DNA of 64,000 nucleotides from an uncultured Clostridia bacterium (GCA_948468225.1 CAOKHH010000006.1:1-64000); one strand, 5' to 3'; counted from the first letter of the stretch, positions 18,478-28,573 are shown. Numbers and translations: made by a program. The notes: generated from the letters alone by a model not told the origin.

Positions 18478-20712
18478 TTAAATTCTGTCTTGTATTGTTC
18501 TATGAATTACGTCTAATTGTTGTTCTCTTGTTAATTTTATAAAGTTAACAGCATATCCAGAAACACGGATTGTAAGTTGTGGGTAATTTTCTGGATGTTC
18601 CATAGCATCTTCTAATAATGCTCTATCAAATACGTTAACATTTATATGGTGACCTGTTTTTGCAAAGTATCCATCTAACATATTAACTAAGTTTGTTACT
18701 CTGTCTCCTTCATCTTTTCCTAAAGCTTTTGGAGTAATAGCAAATGTATAAGATATACCATCTTCAGAATAATCGTATGGAAGTTTTGCTATTGTGTTTA
18801 ATACAGCAAGTGAACCGTTTGTGTCTCTTCCATGTAATGGGTTAGCACCTGGTCCAAATGGTTCTCCACCACGTCTTCCATCAGGAGTGTTACCTGTATT
18901 TTTACCATAAACAACGTTAGATGTAATTGTTAATACAGATAATGTGTGTTTTGAACCTCTATATGTTTGATATCTTTGTAATTTTCTTAAGAATGTTTTT
19001 ACTAAATCAACAGCGATTTGGTCAACTCTATCATCATCATTACCATATTTAGGGAAGTCTCCTTCTACTTGGTAATCAACAGCTAAACCTGTGTCATCTC
19101 TAATAACTTTAACTTTAGCATATTTAATTGCTGATAAAGAATCTGCTGCAACAGATAAACCAGCTATACCACAAGCCATAGTTCTTAATATATTTTTATC
19201 ATGTAAAGCCATTTCTAATGCTTCATAAGAATATTTATCATGCATATAGTGAATAGCATTTAATGCTTTAATGTATATTTTTGCAACATAATCCATCATT
19301 ACATTGTATTTTGCCATAACTTCATCATAGTCTAAATACTCAGAAGTAATTGGCTCAAATCTTGTTGTGATTTGTTTTCCAGAGTTTTCATCTCTACCAC
19401 CATTTATAGCATATAATAATGCTTTTGCAAGGTTTGCTCTAGCTCCGAAGAATTGCATTTGTTTACCAATTCTCATTGCAGAAACACAACAAGCTATACC
19501 ATAATCATCACCAAGCATTGGTCTCATTAAGTCGTCATTTTCATATTGGATAGAAGATGTTTTGATAGACATATTTGTTGTATATCTTTTAAATCCTTCT
19601 GGTAAATTGTTAGACCATAATACTGTTAAATTTGGCTCTGGAGCAGGTCCTAATGTTGTTAATGTGTGTAATACTCTGAAAGAGTTCTTTGTAACTAAAG
19701 TTCTTCCATCTACACCCATACCACCAATAGATTCTGTTACCCATACTGGGTCTCCACTGAATAATTCATTGTATTCAGGTGCTCTTAAGAATCTAACTAA
19801 TCTTAATTTCATAACGAAATGATCCATTAATTCTTGAGCTTCTGATTCTGTTAAAGTACCATTAGCTAAATCTCTTTCAATATAAATATCTATGAAAGTA
19901 GATGTTCTACCAATACTCATTGCAGCACCGTTTTGATCTTTAATAGCTCCTAAATATCCAAAGTATAACCATTGAATAGCTTCTTTAGCATTTGCAGCTG
20001 GAACTGATATATCAAATCCATATTTTGCTGCCATTCCTTTTAAGTCGTTTAATGCTTTTATTTGATCAGATATTTCTTCTCTTTCTCTAATTACATCTGC
20101 TGTAAATTCATCTACATCTAAAACATCTAATTCTAATTTCTTTTCTTCAATTAAAGCATCTACACCATAAAGTGCAACTCTTCTGTAGTCTCCTATAATT
20201 CTTCCACGTCCATATCCATCTGGTAAACCTGTTATTAAGTGAGAACTTCTTGCTGCTCTAATATCTGGTGTATAAACTTGGAAAACACCATCATTATGTG
20301 TTTTTCTTAAGTTATGATAAATATATCCAGTTTCTTCATCAACTTTTAATCCATAGCTTTCTGCAGATTTTTCTACTATACGGATACCACCAGCAGGCAT
20401 AATTGCTCTTTTTAAAGGTGCATCTGTTTGAAGACCTACTATTTGTTCTAGTTCTTTCTTTATATATCCGGCATCATAAGCATTAACTGCAGATGGTGTT
20501 TTTGTATCTGCATCTAAAACTCCACCGTTATCTCTTTCTTTTTTGTATAAGTCTAAAACTTCGTTCCATAATTCTTTTGTTTTTTCTGTGGCTTCAGCTA
20601 AAAAACTATCATCACCAGTATATGGTGTATAGTTATGTTGAATGAAATCTCTAACATTGATTTCTTCTTGCCATTCGCCACATTTAAAACTGTTCCATTG
20701 ATCAAATTTCAT
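18478..20712 (-). CDS. pflB: Pyruvate formate-lyase
   Basis: Converts pyruvate and CoA to formate and acetyl-CoA in anaerobic metabolism. It has 744 residues from ATG 20712 after aggaggt. The paired active-site cysteines are in [10 protein letters not shown], and the glycyl-radical site near the C-terminus is [11 protein letters not shown]-terminal [14 protein letters not shown] is typical. All CGG trinucleotides in this gene span codon boundaries (AAC GGT, GCC GGA, TTC GGA), and the frame is intact. Confidence 0.97.
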   Translation of the reverse strand: MKFDQWNSFKCGEWQEEINVRDFIQHNYTPYTGDDSFLAEATEKTKELWNEVLDLYKKERDNGGVLDADTKTPSAVNAYDAGYIKKELEQIVGLQTDAPLKRAIMPAGGIRIVEKSAESYGLKVDEETGYIYHNLRKTHNDGVFQVYTPDIRAARSSHLITGLPDGYGRGRIIGDYRRVALYGVDALIEEKKLELDVLDVDEFTADVIREREEISDQIKALNDLKGMAAKYGFDISVPAANAKEAIQWLYFGYLGAIKDQNGAAMSIGRTSTFIDIYIERDLANGTLTESEAQELMDHFVMKLRLVRFLRAPEYNELFSGDPVWVTESIGGMGVDGRTLVTKNSFRVLHTLTTLGPAPEPNLTVLWSNNLPEGFKRYTTNMSIKTSSIQYENDDLMRPMLGDDYGIACCVSAMRIGKQMQFFGARANLAKALLYAINGGRDENSGKQITTRFEPITSEYLDYDEVMAKYNVMMDYVAKIYIKALNAIHYMHDKYSYEALEMALHDKNILRTMACGIAGLSVAADSLSAIKYAKVKVIRDDTGLAVDYQVEGDFPKYGNDDDRVDQIAVDLVKTFLRKLQRYQTYRGSKHTLSVLTITSNVVYGKNTGNTPDGRRGGEPFGPGANPLHGRDTNGSLAVLNTIAKLPYDYSEDGISYTFAITPKALGKDEGDRVTNLVNMLDGYFAKTGHHINVNVFDRALLEDAMEHPENYPQLTIRVSGYAVNFIKLTREQQLDVIHRTIQDRI

Positions 20713-20744
20713 ATAAAAACCTCCTATAATGTTATTTTTAACAA

Positions 20745-20762
20745 AGTATATTTTAATATACT
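20745..20762. promoter_or_regulatory. Palindrome upstream of pflB
   Basis: AGTATATTTTAATATACT, a perfect 18-base palindrome 33 bases before the pflB start. It could be an operator; the protein is unknown. Confidence 0.4.
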
Positions 20763-20927
20763 CACAACTATAAATAATACCACAAAAGAGAAGCAATATC
20801 AATACAATAAATGCAAAAAAGTGTAAAATTTGTAGAATTTTTAATACATATATGATATGATAGCGGGAGATTAGCTACGAAGTGGTTGCCGAGTGAATAA
20901 TGAATAGTGAATAGTGAATAATTATTT

Positions 20928-20955
20928 GTAGGGGTCGGCGGCCTTAGGCGACCCG
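20928..20955 (+). repeat. REP palindrome, GGTCGGCG type
   Basis: GTAGGGGTCGGCGGCCTTAG then GCGACCCG, upstream of the HD-domain gene. Confidence 0.85.
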
Positions 20956-20994
20956 CACTACAAAGGAATACCCCAAAAAAAGGAGAGAAAAAAT

Positions 20995-22176
20995 ATGGAC
21001 GAAAGATTACAAAAGATAAAACAAAATATGTTAGATAAAGAGATATTACTTTCATCTTATGCTTGTAAATCAGAAAAAGCAATTAAACTATTAGATGAAG
21101 AAGATGATATGAGACCAGATTTTTTTAAAGATATAGATAGAATTATACACTCACTTGGATACACAAGATACATAGATAAAACACAAGTGTTTTCATTTAT
21201 TAAAAATGATCATATAACACATAGAGTTTTGCATGTACAATTAGTTGCAAAAATCGCAAGAACAATAGGAAGAAGCCTAAATTTAAATGAAGACTTGATA
21301 GAAGCAATAGCATTAGGGCATGATATAGGTCATACTCCATTTGGACATGTTGGAGAAAAATTTTTAAATGATATATGTAAAAGAGAAGGTATAGGCTATT
21401 TTTGTCATAATGCACAAAGTGTAAGGGTGCTAAAAGATTTAGAGAATTTAAATATAACCGTGCAAACACTAGATGGAATATTAGCCCATAATGGTGAGAT
21501 ATTACAAAATGTTTATAAACCAGATTTTGATAAAACAGAAGAACAGTTTATTGAAGATTTAGACAATGTAGTTAATGTTGAAAACTATAGTAAAAAAGTA
21601 AAATCAATGACATTAGAGGGATGTGTTGTTAGAATATCAGATATAATTGCATACATAGGAAGAGACATAGAAGATGCGATTATAGTTGGAGCAATAAAAA
21701 GAAGTGATTTGCCATATTATATAACAAGAGTTCTTGGAAATACTAATTCAAAAATAGTAGATACATTAGTAAAAGATATAATAATAAATAGCCAAGAAAA
21801 AAGGCATATAGAATTATCAAAAGAAGTATTTGAGGCATTGATGGAATTAAAACATTGGAATAGCAAAAACATATATGAATCTGAAGAAGCAACTGCAAAT
21901 AATAATGTGTTAGAGAATTTATTTAAGAATTTATTTGATGCCTATTTTGAAAGAATAAACAATATCAATTATTTGGATAAAATAGAAATCGATGAATATA
22001 CTGAGCAATCAGATAAAGTTTTTTATGATTTTTTAAATGGTAAAACTAGAGAATATTTAAAAAATACAGACAAAAGAAGAATTATAATAGATTACATTGC
22101 AGGGCAAACAGATAAATTCTTTTTATCTGAATGTGAAAAGCATGTGTATGGATTTAGAGCAGATATGTTAAATTGA
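20995..22176 (+). CDS. HD-domain dGTPase-like nucleotide hydrolase
   Basis: A 393-residue member of the Dgt/dNTP triphosphohydrolase superfamily. Metal-binding motifs are HRVLHVQ, ALGHDIGHTPFGHVGE and, further on, RISDIIAYIGRDIEDA. Dgt enzymes convert dGTP to deoxyguanosine and triphosphate; many clostridial relatives are untested, so substrate is inferred. The start ATG follows aggagag. It is not linked here to dnaG/rpoD as in many Firmicutes. Confidence 0.85.
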   Translation: MDERLQKIKQNMLDKEILLSSYACKSEKAIKLLDEEDDMRPDFFKDIDRIIHSLGYTRYIDKTQVFSFIKNDHITHRVLHVQLVAKIARTIGRSLNLNEDLIEAIALGHDIGHTPFGHVGEKFLNDICKREGIGYFCHNAQSVRVLKDLENLNITVQTLDGILAHNGEILQNVYKPDFDKTEEQFIEDLDNVVNVENYSKKVKSMTLEGCVVRISDIIAYIGRDIEDAIIVGAIKRSDLPYYITRVLGNTNSKIVDTLVKDIIINSQEKRHIELSKEVFEALMELKHWNSKNIYESEEATANNNVLENLFKNLFDAYFERINNINYLDKIEIDEYTEQSDKVFYDFLNGKTREYLKNTDKRRIIIDYIAGQTDKFFLSECEKHVYGFRADMLN

Positions 22177-22236
22177 CATATATTTCCTAAACGTATATAA
22201 TAATCAAAAATTGATTTTAGAGAGGAGAATGTTTTT

Positions 22237-23103
22237 ATGAAAAAAAACATAATTTTAGGAATTATTATTGCATTATTAGTAATATGTGTGGTAGTAGAAG
22301 GTATAATTATATGGAAACAAAATGTTGACAAAAATAAAGAGGAAGGAAAAGACTCTACTTCCCAAGTAGAAGAAACACCATCACCTGTGCCATCAACAAA
22401 ACCAAAAGAACTTCCAAAGAATGAAACAATGGATGGGGAGAGATTAAAAATATCAAAGAAATATAGTAATCCAAATGAGAATGAACTTGTATATACATAT
22501 TTAAGTGTAAAAATTGAAGATAAATCAGATAACAATCATGAGTATGAATATGAAATTCCACAAATAAATATTGAATCAAAAGAAGTAGAAAAGATAAATA
22601 AAAAAATATTAAATAAATATGAAAAAATAATAGATGAAATGAATAATAAACAATATCTTGATTTGAGCTGTGAAGGATTAACTTATGAGTATTATGAAAA
22701 TGATGGAATATTATCATTAGTTATGGTAAGTCCAACAGAGTCTGGTGGATACTTTGAATGTGAAATATACAATATAGAAATTTCAACAGGTGAAGAAATA
22801 GATAATGATAAATTATTAGAGAAAATAAATATATCTGAAGAAGATCTAAAAGATAAAATGCTAAAAACTATTGATAATTTGGATATGTATAAAAGTGATG
22901 CTTCAGATGATTCAAGTATGAAAAGTTTTAAACAGGAGCAAAAAGATAAAACAAAATACAAGTATGAAACAACTTCAGTAGACAAATTAGACTTATACTT
23001 AAATGATGATAATCATGTATGTACATATATGGAGGTACATTCAATAGCTGGAGGAGAAACTACTACAATGATACTTGATTTAGAAACAAATGAAATAATA
23101 TAA
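22237..23103 (+). CDS. Membrane-anchored extracytoplasmic protein, unknown
   Basis: A 288-residue protein with an N-terminal membrane helix (about residues 4-25: IILGIIIALLVICVVVEG) and a Ser/Pro-rich linker, then an outward domain. It alternates EYEIPQINIESKEVEKINKK and YEYYENDGILSLVMV, suggestive of a DUF3298/DUF4163-like (PdaC/RsiV) fold, but I cannot assign it. The start ATG follows agaggag. It is monocistronic with a strong terminator. Confidence 0.72.
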   Translation: MKKNIILGIIIALLVICVVVEGIIIWKQNVDKNKEEGKDSTSQVEETPSPVPSTKPKELPKNETMDGERLKISKKYSNPNENELVYTYLSVKIEDKSDNNHEYEYEIPQINIESKEVEKINKKILNKYEKIIDEMNNKQYLDLSCEGLTYEYYENDGILSLVMVSPTESGGYFECEIYNIEISTGEEIDNDKLLEKINISEEDLKDKMLKTIDNLDMYKSDASDDSSMKSFKQEQKDKTKYKYETTSVDKLDLYLNDDNHVCTYMEVHSIAGGETTTMILDLETNEII

Positions 23104-23121
23104 CAAAGATAATAGTAATAG

Positions 23122-23154
23122 AAAACGGATTGATTAAAAATCAATCCGTTTTTG
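23122..23154. terminator. Terminator between convergent genes
   Basis: AAAACGGATTGATT/AATCAATCCGTTTT, strong symmetrical stem with T on both sides, between the membrane protein and mscL. Confidence 0.88.
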
Positions 23155-23162
23155 TATATTTT

Positions 23163-23666
23163 TTATTTTGCAATTTCTTTTGTTTGTTCAACCAATTCAG
23201 ATGTACAGTGTGGGCATCTTGTTGCTTTATAGTTTATTTCACTTAAGCAATAAGGACATACTTTAGTAGTTGGTTCAGGTTTAACTTCTTCTTTAACTTC
23301 AGAAACTTCTGCTTTCTTACCTTTTTTCTTAAGTTTTTTCTCAATTTTCTTTAATTCTTGTTCTTTTACTTCGCCAAATTTTTTATTTATTTTATTCATA
23401 TAACGAATTACCATAAATATTGTAAATGCAATTATTAAGAAATCTAAAATTGCTCCTATAAAATTACCATAGTTAATAGAAACTTCTCCTATTCTTATAG
23501 CTAAAGAAGAGTAATCTACTTTTCCTGTAATTGCTGAAATTGCTGGCATTATGATGTCATTTACAAGAGATGTAACTATTTTTTGAAACGCGCCACCAAT
23601 TATAATACCAACTGCTAAATCCATTACATTTCCACGTGCTATAAATTCTTTAAATTCTTTGAACAT
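23163..23666 (-). CDS. mscL: Large-conductance mechanosensitive channel with zinc-ribbon tail
   Basis: A 167-residue MscL. The N-terminus [19 protein letters not shown] is the family signature; two membrane helices follow ([29 protein letters not shown]). After a lysine-rich linker the C-terminus carries CPYC...CPHC, a zinc-ribbon not present in classical MscL. The channel releases solutes under hypo-osmotic shock. The start ATG follows aggaggag. The ribbon's role is unknown. Confidence 0.93.
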   Translation of the reverse strand: MFKEFKEFIARGNVMDLAVGIIIGGAFQKIVTSLVNDIIMPAISAITGKVDYSSLAIRIGEVSINYGNFIGAILDFLIIAFTIFMVIRYMNKINKKFGEVKEQELKKIEKKLKKKGKKAEVSEVKEEVKPEPTTKVCPYCLSEINYKATRCPHCTSELVEQTKEIAK

Positions 23667-23735
23667 TTTTTGCTCCTCCTATTATTGGGATTGTATTTAT
23701 AATTAAATAGATAAAATTTATTACTGTAGTAAATA

Positions 23736-23896
23736 GAAAATATAAAATAAAAAATCGAACACCCGACTTCTGGTAGGTTTAACAGTAGATAGCCAAATTT
23801 TCGTAGTGATATATTTTAATGGAACGACGAGGGCGTCGTTCCCTACAGATTATACCGCGTTTAAGGGTGTGGCAGATTTTTTATTTTTATATTTTC
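23736..23896 (-). repeat. Post-stop hairpin element, family 4, copy B (with nested REP)
   Basis: Arms 23736-23756 and 23875-23896 pair perfectly or nearly so. The core matches the copy at 13514-13683 in inverse orientation. Read on the minus strand it follows the pyrD stop codon, so both copies have the same orientation relative to their upstream gene. Confidence 0.8.
23821..23846 (-). repeat. REP palindrome, GGAACGACG type
   Basis: GGAACGACGAGGGCGTCGTT then CCCTAC, nested in the family 4 element. Confidence 0.88.
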
Positions 23897-23949
23897 GCAT
23901 TTACGTAAACAGAATAATAATTGCCAATTTTAATAAATTATTTTTCAAA

Positions 23950-24859
23950 CTAGTTCATTTGTACTGTTCCAACTATATCATTTATATCATCAATTTTATG
24001 TTTTGCCATATAGTTTTCTATTCCTTCTATAGCCTTAATGCTAACATCTGGGCTTACAAAATTTCCACATCCAATAGATACAGCATTTGCACCTGCTATC
24101 ATAAATTCTACAGCATCTTCTCCAGTCACAATTCCACCCATGCCAAGAACAGGTATATTAACGGCTTTAGCTACTTGATATACCATACGTACAGCAACTG
24201 GTTTTACAGCAGGACCAGATAGCCCACCTGTATTATTTGCAAGATAAGGTTTTCTTGTATCTATATTAATGCTCATACCAAGAAGAGTGTTAATAAGAGA
24301 TACTGCGTCTGCTCCAGCATCTTCTACAGCTTTTGCAGTTGAAGTGATATCTGTAACATTTGGTGTAAGTTTAACAATTAATGGCTTGTCTAAAACTTTT
24401 CTAACTGCAGTTGTTACTTCTTTTACACCTTCATATGTTATACCAAAAGCTAAGCAACCAGCCTTAACATTAGGACAAGATAAATTAAGCTCAACGCCAT
24501 CTATATCTAATGTATTTAATATTTTGCAAAGTTCAACATATTCTTCAATTGAACTACCACAAGCATTAACTATAATTGCTGTATCAAATTTCCTAAGCCA
24601 AGGTAAATCATTTTGAGCAAAATATTCAACTCCTGGGTTTTGTAATCCAATACTATTTAACATACCACTTGGAGTTTCACAAATTCTTGGTGGTTTATTT
24701 CCAGAACGTGGTTTTAGAGAAGTACCTTTTGTAATAATTCCACCTAATTTATTTAAATCTATAAACTGATCAAATTCTCTTCCATAGCCAAAAGTTCCGA
24801 GAAGCAACAGTTACAGGATTTTTCATTTTAATACCTGCAAAATTTATATTTGTATTCAT
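23950..24859 (-). CDS. pyrD: Dihydroorotate dehydrogenase B catalytic subunit, one +1 recoding site
   Basis: Start ATG 24859 after aaggag; skipping the C at 24799 gives 302 residues. The shift lies at KNPVTVAS-GTFGYGREF, a conserved substrate-site segment. Later motifs are ELNLSCPNVK (catalytic region), KLTPNVTDI, GGLSGPAVKP and GMGGI. Class 1B enzymes work with the iron-sulfur/FAD subunit PyrK, encoded just upstream in the same direction. Without the shift the gene would lack its N-terminus. Confidence 0.92.
24797..24799 (-). other. CGG +1 recoding site
   Basis: Minus strand, in-frame tct|CGG|a, codon 21 of pyrD; skipping the C gives tct gga act, restoring ASGTFGYG. Confidence 0.92.
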
Positions 24860-24877
24860 AAAAATTCTCCTTTCTAA

Positions 24878-24904
24878 CGGAACGACGAGGGCGTCGTTCC
24901 CTAC
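24878..24904 (-). repeat. REP palindrome, GGAACGACG type
   Basis: CGGAACGACGAGG...CGTCGTTCCCTAC between pyrK and pyrD. Confidence 0.88.
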
Positions 24905-24937
24905 AACTGAATTAAAAAATGCTAAACAAATATATTT

Positions 24938-25726
24938 TTAAATTTCCACATAGCTCGCGTCAAACACAGGTCCTGCCTTACAAACGTGCACATATTGTGG
25001 CGCATCATTAGGGCTAGCAGCAGTTTTTACTGCACAACCAAGACATGCACCAATTCCACAACCCATTCTTTCTTCTAAAGAAATTTGGCAAGGGATATTT
25101 CTTTCAATTGCTAATTTTTGTACTGCTCTAAGCATAGGTAAGGGACCACAAGCATAAATGCAATCTGTTTTAGATTTATCTAAATCTTCTATTAAGTAGT
25201 TAATTGCAAATCCATTTTCTCCATAGCTTCCATCATCTGTTGTAATAACTAACTTTTGAGAAACTTTATTAAATTCATCTTCGCACACTACAAAATCTTT
25301 ACTTCTAAATCCTAAATAAGTATTTACATTTGCTGAATTTTTAGCAATTTTGGCTAACTCATGTAATGGAAATACTCCAATTCCACCACCAATAATTGAT
25401 ATATTTTTATAATCTGCTAGATTAAAAGCTCCAAATCCTAAGGGACCTAATACATCTATATCGTCTTCAATATTTTTCTTACATAGAATTTCTGTTCCTT
25501 TTCCTTTAACTTGAAAAATAAAAGTTACAGTAGAGTTTTCTTTGTTTATGTCATATATACTTATTGGTCTTCTTAAAAATGGGTCAAATTGATCGCTTAC
25601 TCTAATTTCTAAAAATTGACCAGGTCTTGCAATATCTGCAATTTCTTTTGAGATAATAGTAAATTTAAATATGTCTGGTTTTAATTGTTCTTTTTCTATT
25701 AACTTCGCTTTTATATTAACTGGCAT
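24938..25726 (-). CDS. pyrK: Dihydroorotate dehydrogenase B electron-transfer subunit
   Basis: A 262-residue FAD/[2Fe-2S] subunit passing electrons from PyrD to NAD. FAD-binding RRPISIYD, nucleotide-binding GGGIGVFPLHEL and the cluster loop CGIGACLGCAV are visible, with a further Cys in YVHVCKAGPVF. ATG 25726 follows gaggagg. It is transcribed with pyrD and lies after pyrF. Confidence 0.95.
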   Translation of the reverse strand: MPVNIKAKLIEKEQLKPDIFKFTIISKEIADIARPGQFLEIRVSDQFDPFLRRPISIYDINKENSTVTFIFQVKGKGTEILCKKNIEDDIDVLGPLGFGAFNLADYKNISIIGGGIGVFPLHELAKIAKNSANVNTYLGFRSKDFVVCEDEFNKVSQKLVITTDDGSYGENGFAINYLIEDLDKSKTDCIYACGPLPMLRAVQKLAIERNIPCQISLEERMGCGIGACLGCAVKTAASPNDAPQYVHVCKAGPVFDASYVEI

Positions 25727-25758
25727 TAAATGTTCCTCCTCGTATAATAATTTAATTT

Positions 25759-25791
25759 CGGACAAGCACGGACGACCGATGGACGCCCTAC
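25759..25791 (-). repeat. Degenerate REP-like palindrome
   Basis: CGGACAAGCACGGACGACCG...CGCCCTAC, a mutated REP before pyrK. Confidence 0.55.
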
Positions 25792-25813
25792 AAGTCCATA
25801 CAATTTTGCAATA

Positions 25814-25978
25814 AATATAAAAATAAAAATTGAAGCGAATGTAGGATAAACAAGTATACAAATTCTTAATATTATGAGTGGAAAGAGTTCAAGCTTGCCT
25901 TGGAAGGGTGCCACGAAAAATATTTAGAATTTGTACGAAGTTTAGTCCGACCCGAGCAGGATTTTTATTTTTAATATT
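25814..25978 (-). repeat. Post-stop hairpin element, family 3
   Basis: Two nested helices: outer arms 25814-25831/25961-25977 and inner arms 25854-25873/25918-25936. They are separated by G/C-bearing internal loops, with an apical region containing cacccttccaaggcaagc on the minus strand. The architecture equals families 2 and 4 but the sequence differs. It follows the pyrF stop codon. Confidence 0.65.
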
Positions 25979-25986
25979 CTAGAAAA

Positions 25987-26931
25987 TTATAATAATTTTG
26001 TGTGTTCAGAAATTGCAGAATTTAGTTCATCTCTCATACGAATTGCTTCTGCACGAGTTGCCTTTGCAAAATCAGTTTCTGCAAAAGTATCTTTCCAGTT
26101 TTCAGATTTATATGCACACATTAAACTTCTTGAGGCATTTACAATTCCGCCTAGTCCGTTTTTATCAAATCCTAAAGCTATATCTTCAGCTTTTCCACCT
26201 TGTGCTCCGTAACCTGGAATTAAGAAATATGCTTTTGGCATAATTTTTCTTAATATTTCTATTTGCATAGGGTATGTTGCACCAACAACAGCAGAAGCAG
26301 AACTAAATCCAGATTCCCCAACTAATTCTTCACCCCAAGAATTTACAAGTTCAGCAACTTTTTCGTAAATAGCTTTTCCATCTTCAGTTTTTAAATCTTG
26401 TAATTCTCCAGAAGATTTATTAGAAGTTTTAACTAATACAAACATTCCTTTATTATATTGTTTACAATCTTCTATAAAAGGTTTAATACTGTCAATTCCT
26501 AAATATGGGTTAAGAGTGACAAAATCAACATCATATATTGAATATGCTTCATCTCCTATAGGTGTTTTTCCTATGAATGCATTTGAGTAACCAGCAGCAG
26601 TTGTACCAATATCTCCTCTTTTAATATCTGCAATAACCATCATACCTTTAAACTTTGCATAATTACAAGTCTTTTTAAATACTTCTAATCCTTGAATACC
26701 AAACATTTCATAAAATGCAATTTGAGGCTTTACAGCAGGAATTATATCACAAACTGCATCAATTAAACTTTTATTAAATTCTAAAATAGCATCACAAGCA
26801 CCCTCTAAATTTGCTGGGTATTTTTCCTTTATGCAATTTGGTAGCATATCATATCTTGGGTCTAATCCCATAACTGTTGGGTTATTTGTTTCCTTAATTT
26901 TTTCTATTAATAAATCAATAGCATTTTTCAT
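25987..26931 (-). CDS. pyrF: Orotidine 5'-phosphate decarboxylase
   Basis: Last step to UMP. The 314-residue long form, as in many Clostridia, carries the catalytic signature VIADIKRGDIGTTA and N-terminal NPTVMGLDPRYDMLP. GYGAQGGKAEDI and VNASRSLMCAY complete the phosphate-binding part. The start ATG follows gaaaggatg. It lies between pyrC and pyrK in the minus-strand pyrimidine group. Confidence 0.95.
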   Translation of the reverse strand: MKNAIDLLIEKIKETNNPTVMGLDPRYDMLPNCIKEKYPANLEGACDAILEFNKSLIDAVCDIIPAVKPQIAFYEMFGIQGLEVFKKTCNYAKFKGMMVIADIKRGDIGTTAAGYSNAFIGKTPIGDEAYSIYDVDFVTLNPYLGIDSIKPFIEDCKQYNKGMFVLVKTSNKSSGELQDLKTEDGKAIYEKVAELVNSWGEELVGESGFSSASAVVGATYPMQIEILRKIMPKAYFLIPGYGAQGGKAEDIALGFDKNGLGGIVNASRSLMCAYKSENWKDTFAETDFAKATRAEAIRMRDELNSAISEHTKLL

Positions 26932-26977
26932 TTTAAAATCATCCTTTCAATATTTATTTTGGTTATGCTTTTGTAGG

Positions 26978-27004
26978 CGGGTCGTCGGGGACGCGGACCC
27001 CTAC
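26978..27004 (-). repeat. REP palindrome, GGTCG type
   Basis: CGGGTCGTCGGGGACGCGGA then CCCCTAC between pyrC and pyrF. Confidence 0.85.
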
Positions 27005-27029
27005 AAGATTTGTAATATGTTTTAGTGTA

Positions 27030-27170
27030 GGCAATTATAATAATATTTTTTACGAGTTCGACCATGAGTCGTTATGTCTTTTAACCAAGTAGAGTGTGTC
27101 ACTTTAATTTGATATGCCGTATCCTAAACGCCGAGGAGAACGGAATAAAAAATATTATTATAATTTGCTT
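27030..27170 (-). repeat. Post-stop hairpin element, family 1, copy B
   Basis: Arms near 27031-27051 and 27146-27167 are complementary. The core is nearly identical to the copy at 4021-4180, in inverse orientation. Read on the minus strand it begins right after the pyrC stop, in the same sense as copy A relative to its upstream gene. Confidence 0.8.
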
Positions 27171-27177
27171 GTAAAAC

Positions 27178-28449
27178 TTATCTTGCATAAACAACGTTGC
27201 CATTTACAATTGTATATGCAACTTGTCCTTTTAATTTTTTACCAATAAATGGTGTGTTTTTAGATTTAGAAACTATACTTTCCTTTTCATAAGTATATTC
27301 TATATTAGGATCAAAAATTGTTATATCAGCTGTAGCTCCTTCTTTTATAACGCCTCTATCTATTCCTAAAATTTTAGCAGGGGCATAAGATGTTAACCTT
27401 ACCATATCTAAATAATTAATATATCCTGGCTCAATTAAGTTAGTAATTGTAGCAGCAAGAGCTGTTTCAAATCCTATAATTCCATTTGGTGCTTTAGACA
27501 ATTCCCTTGCTTTTTCTTCTTCAGAGTGTGGAGCATGGTCTGTAATAATGCAATCGATTGTTCCATCTTTTAGTCCTCTAATAATAGCCTTTTTATCTTC
27601 CTCTGTTCTAAGTGGTGGATTCATTTTTGCATTTGTACCACTTGTTAAAACTTCGTCTTCTGTAAAGCTATAATAATGTGGGCAAGTTTCACAAGTTACA
27701 TTAACTCCACGTGCTTTTGCATCTCTAATCATATTAACAGAAGTTTTTGTACTTATGTGGCATATATGAGAATGAACATGATTAGTTTCGGCAATTACAA
27801 TTTCACGTGCTGCCATAATTTCTTCAGCTTCTGGAAGAACACCTTGAACACCTAGTTTTTCTGCAATAGGTCCAGCATTGATTGCGCCTGCTGCAACAGA
27901 TTTTTCTTCACAGTGAGATGCAACATAAGTTCCAAGTTTACTAGCTGTTATGATTGCTTCTCTCATAAATCTAGAATTAGCAACAGGAATTCCATCATCA
28001 GAAAATGCAATAGCTCCTGCATTTTTTAATTCTTTGAAATCAACCAATTCTTCTCCAATTTCTCCTTTTGTAACACTGGCATAAGGAAGTACATTACATT
28101 TAGCTACTTGTTTTGCTTTTTCTATAATTTGTTGCAAAACAATAGTGCTATCTGGGGTAGGATTTGTATTTGGCATAGGACAAATAGTAGTAAAACCACC
28201 CTTAACAGCACTATTGCTTCCAGTTTCTATAGTTTCTTTGTGCTCAAAACCAGGTTCTCTTAAATGGCAATGAATATCAATCATACCTGGAATAATTGAT
28301 AATCCTTCACAATCAATAATAGTATCAACAGAATCCGTAATGTTTTCATCAATTCTTTTGATTTTATTATCTTCTATTAAAATATCAGTTTTCTTTTGAG
28401 TATTTGTTGCATAATCAATTAGAAAACCATTTTTAAGTAATAAATTCAC
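27178..28449 (-). CDS. pyrC: Dihydroorotase
   Basis: A zinc amidohydrolase cyclising carbamoyl-aspartate. 423 residues from GTG 28449, chosen for aggagg eight bases upstream. MIDIHCHLREPGFEHKE is the metal-binding signature; GGFTTICPMPNTNP, SHCEEKS, HICHIST and ITDHAPHSEEEK follow. It leads a minus-strand set pyrC-pyrF-pyrK-pyrD and is divergent from pyrE. Confidence 0.95.
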   Translation of the reverse strand: MNLLLKNGFLIDYATNTQKKTDILIEDNKIKRIDENITDSVDTIIDCEGLSIIPGMIDIHCHLREPGFEHKETIETGSNSAVKGGFTTICPMPNTNPTPDSTIVLQQIIEKAKQVAKCNVLPYASVTKGEIGEELVDFKELKNAGAIAFSDDGIPVANSRFMREAIITASKLGTYVASHCEEKSVAAGAINAGPIAEKLGVQGVLPEAEEIMAAREIVIAETNHVHSHICHISTKTSVNMIRDAKARGVNVTCETCPHYYSFTEDEVLTSGTNAKMNPPLRTEEDKKAIIRGLKDGTIDCIITDHAPHSEEEKARELSKAPNGIIGFETALAATITNLIEPGYINYLDMVRLTSYAPAKILGIDRGVIKEGATADITIFDPNIEYTYEKESIVSKSKNTPFIGKKLKGQVAYTIVNGNVVYAR

Positions 28450-28546
28450 TTTTAAATTCCTCCTTAAAATGTATTTTGTAAATTTTATCATTATTTGTAT
28501 AAAAAGTAAATAATATGTTGAAATTTTTTTACGGATATGATACATT

Positions 28547-28573
28547 GTAGAGGTCGGCGTTCCCGACGACCCG
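28547..28573 (+). repeat. REP palindrome, GGTCGGCG type
   Basis: GTAGAGGTCGGCG...CGACGACCCG in the pyrC-pyrE divergent intergenic region. Confidence 0.85.

Noticed and set aside
23806-24222. Open frame opposite pyrD
   Set aside because: It begins in a REP within the family 4 element and is antisense to a clear gene.
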